Below, piece after piece: positions 7,287-13,366 of a stretch of DNA of 36,373 nucleotides (position 1 is its first letter; each line of letters starts with the position of its first letter). Location: positions 1-36,373 of the forward strand of contig CALGII010000298.1 of the NCBI GenBank assembly GCA_937915485.1, in the 5' to 3' direction. The translations under genes and the position numbers were made by a program. Under the pieces are notes generated by a model. The model ran no database searches and was not told the DNA's origin. It saw only the letters and a program-made list of their open reading frames with translations. The stretch is from an uncultured Ignavibacteriota bacterium (lineage in GTDB: Bacteria > Bacteroidota > Ignavibacteria > Tepidaquicellales > Tepidaquicellaceae).

Positions 7287-8377
7287 TGAAAAAGAAAATT
7301 TATCTTTTCTTTGCAATTATTTTTTCCATGTTTGCTAATTTATCCTTCTCGCAAGTTAGTTTGGAAAAAAATATAGTCGAATATATTGAAAAACACGGTT
7401 TAGGTGTTTTCGATATTACCTTTCAATCATCTTCGTATTGGATAAGCACACGTAACGGGCTAATAAAGTATGATGGTACTTCCTTCAGTTACTTTTTTTT
7501 AAAAAGTGGCGGGCCATTGGATTCGAATAGTATAAGCGCCAATACTTACGATACTGTATTTTCCGATTTGTATAATTTGTACAGTAATAATGAGGATTTG
7601 TGGGCGGTTCCTCAATATACCAGTGTAAGTCCAAATAGCTTATATATATATAAAATCAATAAAAACACCGTTTATAAGTATGAGGTTTACGTCAGCGAAT
7701 ATTCCCGTGATTACAATATTGACAACATGACATTTGACAAAAACAATTCTCCGGCTTTACATATAAGATACTTATTGAAGAAAGATGGTGTATATATAAA
7801 TGGATACGATGTATTTACATTAATTGACAATAAGTTTAGCAAGAAAAATTTAGCTAAATCTCCCGATGAGAGTATATATTTATTCTCGTGTTTTAATGGT
7901 ATCGATTATACTTTATTACAAGTAGCGACGGAAGAATATTTTGTATTAAAACTTCGTTTTGAAGATAATAGTGGAAAGGAAATAATCCTGGATAAAAGTA
8001 AAGAGCTTTATTCGTATGTTAAATCTTACAATTATAAAGATACCCGTTTGTTAGTTACTTTTTATTCAAATGGAAAAAATATTTTTTTATTTTTGGACAG
8101 TAATTATGACTACAAGTATTATCAACCCGATTCAATATATCGGAAAGAAAGTGAAGGTTTTTTGATTGGTGAAAATTTTTATTATCTATATAATACGGGT
8201 ATATTTGAACAAAACTTTCTTTTAAATTCATTTAAGAAAATCAACGTAATTGATTGCAAAGATTGTTTCGTCTCTAATGAGGCGAAAATAAAAGGGATAA
8301 ATAATTATTTATGGTGTCTTTTCAGAAAAAGGTACGAATATAAAAACAACAACAATGTGTTTTTACATAAATTTTAG
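7286..8377 (+). CDS. exported beta-propeller-like protein, probable immunity partner of the metallopeptidase cassette
   Basis: A 363-residue protein with a clear Sec signal peptide (KKKIYLFFAIIFSMFANLSFSQ, cleavage near residue 23). Residues about 45-65 read YWISTRNGLIKYDGTSFSYFF, which matches one blade of the Reg_prop type of beta-propeller. The remainder is strand-rich with many Tyr, Asn and Lys. The ATG shares one base with the toxin stop codon (TAATG), so it is translationally coupled to the Rhs-metallopeptidase. In polymorphic toxin loci the gene directly after the toxin is usually the immunity gene, which makes this the candidate. A terminator follows at 8489. The export signal implies that toxin and partner meet outside the cytoplasm. 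Confidence 0.65.
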   Translation: MKKKIYLFFAIIFSMFANLSFSQVSLEKNIVEYIEKHGLGVFDITFQSSSYWISTRNGLIKYDGTSFSYFFLKSGGPLDSNSISANTYDTVFSDLYNLYSNNEDLWAVPQYTSVSPNSLYIYKINKNTVYKYEVYVSEYSRDYNIDNMTFDKNNSPALHIRYLLKKDGVYINGYDVFTLIDNKFSKKNLAKSPDESIYLFSCFNGIDYTLLQVATEEYFVLKLRFEDNSGKEIILDKSKELYSYVKSYNYKDTRLLVTFYSNGKNIFLFLDSNYDYKYYQPDSIYRKESEGFLIGENFYYLYNTGIFEQNFLLNSFKKINVIDCKDCFVSNEAKIKGINNYLWCLFRKRYEYKNNNNVFLHKF

Positions 8378-8488
8378 CGTTTTTGATAATTTTGTGAACT
8401 ATTAATATTTTTACGAATAAATTTAGGGACTTCTCAGAATAAGATGTAAGTATTCTGTTTTAGAGTATCAAAGTAAAGAATATGACTG

Positions 8489-8526
8489 AACACTCGGAAA
8501 TATATTAAATGCCGAGTGTTTTTTTA
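8489..8526 (+). terminator. factor-independent terminator after the first Rhs cassette
   Basis: Perfect 9-bp stem AACACTCGG (8489-8497) with CCGAGTGTT (8512-8520), a 14-base loop, and a run of T directly after. Confidence 0.85.
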
Positions 8527-8588
8527 TTATATTTTCTGTGTGAAATCAAAGCTAGAAGTATTAATATTTGAAGTAATGCAAACGGCAG

Positions 8589-8918
8589 TAAGTTCTTTTA
8601 CATAAAGGACCATCTCGGCTCGGTTAGAGTGGTGCTGAATTCTGACAACCAGATAGTATCAGCGAATGATTATGATTGCTGGGGTTATCCGCTGGAAAAC
8701 AGAAGTTACCAAAGCGATGACATCAACTACAAATTCACCGGCAAGCAAAGAGACACTGAAACCGGATACGACTACTTCGGCGCCAGGTATTATGACGCGA
8801 GGATTGGAAGATGGGGAGGTGTAGAGCCGCTGCTTGAGAAGTACATTTCTTATTCCCCTTATCAGTATGGACTGTTGAATCCGATGAAATTGGTAGATGT
8901 GAATGGAAGGGACGTATA
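8589..8918 (+). repeat. Rhs core C-terminal repeat, copy B
   Basis: Second copy of the element at 6335-6690. It starts at the same base (TAAGTTCTTTT) and lacks the palindromic insertion. See copy A for the comparison. Confidence 0.85.
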
Positions 8919-9489
8919 TATTTTTGGTCAAGACTCAAAAAAAACAGTTGAATACATGAATGAAGAAAAAGATAAAACAGGATTGACTATATCAATAGAT
9001 GCAAAAGGCAAATTGTCAGTTGAGGGAAAACCATTAACTGAAAGCGCGAAAATAGTATATAATGCAATCAACTCGAAGGATATTGAAGTTCGGTTGTTTA
9101 CTGTTCGAAAAAATTATTTGAATGATAACAATAAAAAAGATAGCTATATAAGCGTTGGGGCGTATAATGGTAATTACGAAAAGGATGGGAAGATAATTGC
9201 GGTTCAATATTTTAACCTTCTGCAAGCAATAGCTTATAGAGATGCGGGAGGTAGTTCCGTGGCGGTTTCTGCTTATCATGAAATAAAAGAACCTTTTATC
9301 GGTGCTTTTTTAATCTCTGGAACAGGGGGCTTTGGGTTATCTCATTTATTAACAACACATACTGACCCTCAAGGATTAGGAGATCCAAACTACGGTGTAG
9401 ATGCGGAAGGCAAACTATATTATAATAAAATAAAAAAGGATGAAAATGGAAAAGCAGAAAAGGTTTACCCTGATTACAACGCCAATTAG
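8629..9489 (+). CDS. headless Rhs cassette: Rhs core C-terminus with a second toxin tip (HE-x-x-E motif)
   Basis: The Rhs frame is open from 8572, after an in-frame TGA at 8569-8571, through the stop at 9489. It has no ATG before the core; GTG codons at 8626 and 8629 are the first possible starts and give 286 residues. It is therefore probably silent, or expressed only after recombination with a full Rhs gene. Residues 1-95 are the Rhs core end (YDYFGARYYDARIGRW, SPYQYGLLNPM, DVNGR). The tip (96-286) is unrelated to that of the first cassette. Its best marks are SAYHEIKEPFIGA at about 211-223 and a downstream HLLTTHTDPQG. A His-Glu plus spaced Glu and His pattern resembles tips I recall from other Bacteroidota Rhs proteins, but it is not a canonical HExxH and no catalysis can be assigned. 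Confidence 0.7.
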   Translation: MVLNSDNQIVSANDYDCWGYPLENRSYQSDDINYKFTGKQRDTETGYDYFGARYYDARIGRWGGVEPLLEKYISYSPYQYGLLNPMKLVDVNGRDVYIFGQDSKKTVEYMNEEKDKTGLTISIDAKGKLSVEGKPLTESAKIVYNAINSKDIEVRLFTVRKNYLNDNNKKDSYISVGAYNGNYEKDGKIIAVQYFNLLQAIAYRDAGGSSVAVSAYHEIKEPFIGAFLISGTGGFGLSHLLTTHTDPQGLGDPNYGVDAEGKLYYNKIKKDENGKAEKVYPDYNAN

Positions 9490-9925
9490 TATCTTTATTA
9501 TTGTACTAACGTGCACCATTTCCATATCGTTGTTCTCTTGTGTCAATAATAACCTCCCTAGTGAAAACGGTTATTTCTATGTGGAAAGATTAGACAGTAC
9601 GTTTTTTATTAATTACAATTCTATAATATTGTCAAACAACAGAAAAGAAAAAGTTTGGTTATTGACTGAAAAATTGTTGAACAAAGAAACCATTTATAAT
9701 TCAATTGAGAAATATCAAAAATTAAAAGAGAATTCTGTGGTTAAATTAGATTTAGTAAAAAATGACACACTCAAGTGTTTAAAATCAACTTATAATGTTC
9801 GTGGGAGAGGCAGATTTGTTTATGACATAGATGATAAAACTACTGTTTGGAAAGATGATACAATTAAATATAACGTCTTTTTTTCTCCTCAATTATTGGA
9901 CATTTATATTATAAATCAGAATTGA
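9446..9925 (+). CDS. small lipoprotein, probable immunity partner of the second Rhs cassette
   Basis: From the ATG at 9446 the protein has 159 residues. An ATG two codons earlier (9440) is possible, but the ribosome-binding site AAAAAGGA (9433-9440) is better placed for 9446. After a basic start and a long hydrophobic stretch (ISIFIIVLTCTISISL) a lipobox LFSC marks the lipidated cysteine at about residue 32. The mature part is strand-rich and charged, with no family I recognise. The gene starts inside the 3' end of the toxin frame, overlapping it by about 44 bases in a different frame, so the two are tightly coupled. Position and export make it the likely immunity protein. A strong terminator follows at 9961. 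Confidence 0.65.
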   Translation: MEKQKRFTLITTPISIFIIVLTCTISISLFSCVNNNLPSENGYFYVERLDSTFFINYNSIILSNNRKEKVWLLTEKLLNKETIYNSIEKYQKLKENSVVKLDLVKNDTLKCLKSTYNVRGRGRFVYDIDDKTTVWKDDTIKYNVFFSPQLLDIYIINQN

Positions 9926-9960
9926 TATCAAAATAATTTTCCTGCGATAAAAATGAAAGT

Positions 9961-9990
9961 AAGCCGTTCCTAATCGAACGGCTTTTTTTA
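9961..9990 (+). terminator. factor-independent terminator closing the Rhs region
   Basis: Perfect 9-bp stem AAGCCGTTC (9961-9969) with GAACGGCTT (9976-9984), six-base loop, then seven T residues in all at the 3' side. Confidence 0.9.
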
Positions 9991-10088
9991 TTAGTTAAAA
10001 TCAATGAACTCACAATATATTACAATTAATAACAAGTGAATTGCTATGTAAATTGATACAAATTCGATTAACCCCCGTCTGCCATTTT

Positions 10089-10122
10089 GGGACAAACTGG
10101 GGTAACATGGGGTAACTTGGGG
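10089..10122 (+). repeat. four G-tracts in 10-base register (possible G-quadruplex)
   Basis: G-runs start at 10089 (GGG), 10099, 10109 and 10119 (each GGGG), exactly ten bases apart, with loops of seven, six and six bases. The last three units follow the pattern TGGGGTAAC(A/T). The tract meets the usual sequence rule for an intramolecular G-quadruplex. It lies in the gene-free stretch 9990-10176 beside the broken tRNA, with no other gene seen there. Confidence 0.6.
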
Positions 10123-10176
10123 AAGAAAAAACAGCAAACGTCGTTTATTTTTGCTGTTTTGTGGGATTTTATCTTT

Positions 10177-10214
10177 TTAAGAGTCAGTTGCTCTACCAAC
10201 TGAGCTAAGAAAGC
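10177..10214 (-). tRNA. truncated tRNA-Lys(CUU), 5' half only
   Basis: Read on the minus strand, 10214-10177 gives the acceptor 5' strand GCTTTCT, T8-A9, a D-arm GCTC-AGTTGGTA-GAGC, A26, the anticodon 5' stem ACTGA and the loop CTCTTAA with anticodon CTT (Lys). The next bases are AAAGAT, not the TCAGT needed to close the anticodon stem, and no T-arm or acceptor 3' strand follows. The gene is therefore cut exactly at the end of the anticodon loop (tRNA position 38) and cannot be functional. Such breaks are typical of integration or excision scars. Confidence 0.8.
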
Positions 10215-10539
10215 GGTTCAATTTAACCGAATTAATTTTTAAATTCAATTCAGAATCGGGGGATTTTTATGCCCGAATGAATTTTTCCCGCGATAGATTC
10301 CTTTGATCCTATTTCTTCTGCAAAAGTTCTGCAAAAGTTCTTCAGTCAGGAAAGAAAATCCTGACAGCGGAAGACAAAATAAACTCAGCAATTCTGTATT
10401 TGTTTTAACAAACATATTTATAATATTTGAAAGACGAATTCTATTAATTATCGGCGGCGGCGGATATTGGTCGTTGATATGAGATGATTACCAAATAAGA
10501 GACCTCAGCGGAATTGTAACGCATTTTAAATAATCTAAT
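10215..10539. other. gene-free stretch with small repeats
   Basis: No gene is seen in this 325-base stretch. It holds an exact 11-bp tandem duplication of TCTGCAAAAGT (10317-10338) and, just after, a hairpin GTCAGGA/TCCTGAC (10345-10365) with no T-run. These lie between the tRNA scar and the next gene. Confidence 0.6.
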
Positions 10540-11151
10540 ATGAGATACTTATTAGTTGTATTATTTTGGACCGGGTATGTTTCGCTTCATAGTTTTCTTA
10601 TCAGTATCCGGTTCACAAATCTAATGACCCGTTTATTGAAAGACTATTATGCCTTTTACAGATTATTTTATGTGCTGATATCATTGATTTTGATTATACC
10701 GATAATTAATTATACGTCGCAATTAGACGATACGGTAATTTTTGTTTATGAGCCGCCTTTTTCTGTTATCAGGTATATACTGATTTCGGGTTCTTTGTTA
10801 ATGTTCTTCTGGGCATTTTTCTTCGACTATGATTCTTTATCGTTTTGGGGAATCCGCCAGATATTAAACTTCAGGAAGGTTAAGGGAACAAATGCTTCCG
10901 GAGGAATTAAAAGAAGCGGGCTGCTGGGAATAATACGTCATCCCATGTATCTGGCTCTTATAATATATTTATGGTGTCAAACTTTCAGGGTAGTCGATAT
11001 AGTTACAAATACAGTGCTAACTGTTTATGTTATTATCGGAACAATACTCGAAGAAAAGAAACTTGTGCTGGAATTCGGCGAAGAATATCTCAAATATCAG
11101 CAGGAAGTGCCAATGTTAATCCCGTTTACAAAAAAAAGGAACATCACGTAA
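10540..11151 (+). CDS. isoprenylcysteine carboxyl methyltransferase / NnrU-like membrane protein
   Basis: A 203-residue integral membrane protein with about five to six hydrophobic segments. The C-terminal third carries the ICMT/PEMT-type signature: LLGIIRHPMYLALI (the RHPxY motif, about 128-141), a further membrane segment, then EEKKLVLEFGEEYLKYQQEVP (the ExxxLxxxFGxxYxxYxxxVP motif, about 173-193). These motifs bind S-adenosylmethionine and membrane substrates in the family. The bacterial substrate cannot be told from sequence; NnrU-type proteins are close relatives. The ATG at 10540 is the only plausible start; no ribosome-binding site is visible. A repeat with hairpins that could end transcription follows at 11166-11318. 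Confidence 0.8.
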   Translation: MRYLLVVLFWTGYVSLHSFLISIRFTNLMTRLLKDYYAFYRLFYVLISLILIIPIINYTSQLDDTVIFVYEPPFSVIRYILISGSLLMFFWAFFFDYDSLSFWGIRQILNFRKVKGTNASGGIKRSGLLGIIRHPMYLALIIYLWCQTFRVVDIVTNTVLTVYVIIGTILEEKKLVLEFGEEYLKYQQEVPMLIPFTKKRNIT

Positions 11152-11165
11152 ATACAAGAAGTGTC

Positions 11166-11318
11166 CAATTAGATGTCGCCCCGATGGGGCTCACATCTTT
11201 TTGTTTTGCATATCCTATTTGATGCCGCTCCTACGGAGCTAGCCCACTATAAATGATATTCGTTTCGTATCCTATTTGATGTCGCATCGGCGCGGCGCCC
11301 CTTCGGCTCGACGGGGCT
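11166..11318. repeat. three related palindromic repeat units
   Basis: Three units share a (CCTATTT)GATGYCGC lead-in followed by a G/C-rich hairpin: GCCCC-GAT-GGGGC (11178-11190), GCTCC-TAC-GGAGC (11227-11239) and GCCCC ... GGGGC (11297-11317, eleven-base loop). The unit starts are about 50-60 bases apart. The last hairpin is followed by a T-rich stretch and may also stop transcription of the upstream gene. The conserved lead-in with variable hairpin looks like a dispersed intergenic repeat family. Confidence 0.65.
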
Positions 11319-11366
11319 TAACTTTTTTTATTTTTATGTCTTTGATTTTTTTATTTCAGATTAAGA

Positions 11367-12017
11367 TTATTTTTTAGCGCCAAGCAAACCGAGACCTTCT
11401 TCAGCGGATTTATCGTCCGGAGAAATCAGCAGAACTTTATTGAAAAGGACCTCCGCTTCACGCGACCTGCCGAGTTTCAGGTTTGTCCAGGCAAGCATAA
11501 GAACCGAGTAATAATCGAAGGGATACATATTCGCGGTCTTTTCAATATACTTCAGAGCCCCGGTATAGTCGGCGCGGTAATAATACATCATTCCGAGGTT
11601 ATAGTTTGCCTGAGAGTTGTTCGGGTCAATTTTCAATATATCGTTATAATTTATTTCCAGCGTTGTCCAGTCTTCGATTGCCGCGACGGGATTTGAAAGA
11701 CCGAGACGCGCTTCGACCGAAAGCGGCATAAGTTCGATAGCGGTTTTATAATAATATATAGATTCATTGTATTGCTTGTTCAGATTGCTAAGATATCCGA
11801 GGCGGGCGTTAATTTCATAACTTTTGCCGCTGTAAACTTTTGCAAGCGCGTCGATTGCTTTCGAAATTTTTCCGTTTTTTTCGTGCTTGTAACTTTCCCT
11901 GAACGCAGATCTGAGTTCGTTTCCCGGGGCGGGACTCGTCTGTGCAGTCAAGTGAGTCGCAAACACAGAGGCCGCAATGAGCATAATGAACGCGGTCTTA
12001 ATTTTTAAAAAGTCCAT
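11367..12017 (-). CDS. exported TPR-repeat protein
   Basis: A 216-residue protein with a signal peptide (KIKTAFIMLIAASVFATHLTAQ, cleavage near 26) and then tetratricopeptide repeats from about 35 to 205. Clear repeat cores are NESIYYYKTAIELMP, NSQANYNLGMMYYYRADYTGALKYI and REAEVLFNKVLLISPDD. TPR proteins act as scaffolds, so a periplasmic assembly role with the other envelope proteins of the operon is likely. Its start overlaps the end of the upstream TPR/beta-barrel gene by 13 bases, placing it last in the operon. No enzymatic motif is present. Confidence 0.8.
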   Translation of the reverse strand: MDFLKIKTAFIMLIAASVFATHLTAQTSPAPGNELRSAFRESYKHEKNGKISKAIDALAKVYSGKSYEINARLGYLSNLNKQYNESIYYYKTAIELMPLSVEARLGLSNPVAAIEDWTTLEINYNDILKIDPNNSQANYNLGMMYYYRADYTGALKYIEKTANMYPFDYYSVLMLAWTNLKLGRSREAEVLFNKVLLISPDDKSAEEGLGLLGAKK

Positions 12018-13366
12018 TTTAGAGTTCCTATTAATTTATGAAAGGTGTATGATTTAAAATTAGTTGCGGATAAAGCCTGCGTCCCGTAAACGAGTTCAGG
12101 GACATCCTGTTTATACTGCTGATATCTCAGAGAAAGCATAATGTTTGATGAAACGGGAGAAATAAGATTTACTCCAAACCGGTCACTCATTATGTCAGAG
12201 GAATTAAAGACAACGAATGCATTATTTTCGTGATAGTTCACGGCATTGCCGAACATATAGAACGCCTCAAGCCAGAGCCGGTCCAAAACCTTAAATCCGA
12301 TTTTCTGGTTTACTATTCCCCGCGTCAGAAACTTTGAAGATGATTTTCCCGCGGCGTCTTGTTTTTCCGAGTGAACAACAAAATCGCTTACTGAATACAA
12401 ATCAAGATTGCCGAGAGGATAATAAACTACAGTAAAGTTGTTTTGAATTTGTTTAGCCTTATTGAGATTGGAGTATGAACTTCCCAGCATCAGATTAAAG
12501 CGACCGGCTGATTTTCCGATTGAAAACATTCCGACGTAATTATTCAGCGATGCAGAAGTTTTTTTAAAAACCGTGTTACTGTTTACGGCATTCGCATCCG
12601 CGGATACATCGCCAACATTAATATTCAGATAATGGAAAATTCCGTTCACCGTAAATCCGGCACCCGCGTAAATACCCGTATTCAGGTAATATTCATTTTG
12701 CTTCGTGCTCACTTTAAAACTCTCCTGAGAATTGCCTGTTGACCCGAAAAACTTATCGCTTGTCATGTCCAGATAATTGTATCCCAGAAATACGGTCATT
12801 CTTTTCCAGGGTGAAAGTTCAAGATTGAAACTAAAGTACGCGGATTTGCCGCCGGATTTTTGACCGGAATATATAGTCGTATCGGAACCCTGATTTCCGA
12901 GCGTATTCTTCGAATTACCGTTAAACGTTATACCCCCTTCCGTATAAAATCCGCCGACAAAATTATCCCGTCCCGCGCCAATAGTTTTCCGCAATTCATC
13001 CGGCATTCCGGAAGCGAGGAAACGGGCCTCTTTTTCGCGTCCCGAGAAGACATAACTCCAATAAAGATATTCCAGGGCGGCAGGCTCGCGTGGAGAATAT
13101 TCAAGAGCCCGATCGAAATGACCGATAGCAGACATATAATTTTTCCTGTTATAGTAAGCGATTCCAATTCTCATTCTCAGGAAATAGAAATCGATTCCCT
13201 CGTCGAGCGCTGCAGTTCCGGCATCAATCAAATCGCTCCATCTTGCCAGAGTGTAAAGGTTATATGTCGATGAGTCGATTTTTTTTGTTTTTTCGTCGAC
13301 CTGCGCCGAAACCGCGGCGGTCAACAATAAAAAAAGCAGCAATATTAGTAATCTTCTTTTATGCAA
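12005..13366 (-). CDS. TPR/beta-barrel outer-membrane protein (YaiO-like layout)
   Basis: A 453-residue protein that starts at a TTG (13366-13364); this start is supported by the basic, then strongly hydrophobic signal peptide (KRRLLILLLFLLLTAAVSAQ). Residues 35-125 contain two to three TPR-like helical repeats (YYNRKNYMSAIGHFDRALEYSP is the clearest). From about 140 on it is built of alternating strands with aromatic girdles and ends in LIGTLKWTF, a C-terminal Phe strand as used for outer-membrane barrel insertion. A short TPR module followed by a barrel is the layout of YaiO-type proteins. It overlaps the upstream gene by 22 bases and the downstream gene by 13, so it is inside one operon. 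Confidence 0.8.
   Translation of the reverse strand: MHKRRLLILLLFLLLTAAVSAQVDEKTKKIDSSTYNLYTLARWSDLIDAGTAALDEGIDFYFLRMRIGIAYYNRKNYMSAIGHFDRALEYSPREPAALEYLYWSYVFSGREKEARFLASGMPDELRKTIGAGRDNFVGGFYTEGGITFNGNSKNTLGNQGSDTTIYSGQKSGGKSAYFSFNLELSPWKRMTVFLGYNYLDMTSDKFFGSTGNSQESFKVSTKQNEYYLNTGIYAGAGFTVNGIFHYLNINVGDVSADANAVNSNTVFKKTSASLNNYVGMFSIGKSAGRFNLMLGSSYSNLNKAKQIQNNFTVVYYPLGNLDLYSVSDFVVHSEKQDAAGKSSSKFLTRGIVNQKIGFKVLDRLWLEAFYMFGNAVNYHENNAFVVFNSSDIMSDRFGVNLISPVSSNIMLSLRYQQYKQDVPELVYGTQALSATNFKSYTFHKLIGTLKWTF

Noticed and set aside
10089..10176. End of an integrase gene next to the tRNA scar
   Set aside because: All three plus-strand frames meet stops at short distance and no integrase motif (R..HxxR..Y) is visible.
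10177..10214. Functional tRNA gene
   Set aside because: The anticodon stem cannot close and the T-arm and 3' acceptor strand are missing.
12860..13273. Plus-strand 137-residue frame inside the barrel gene region
   Set aside because: Antisense shadow of the TPR/beta-barrel gene without motifs or a start signal.
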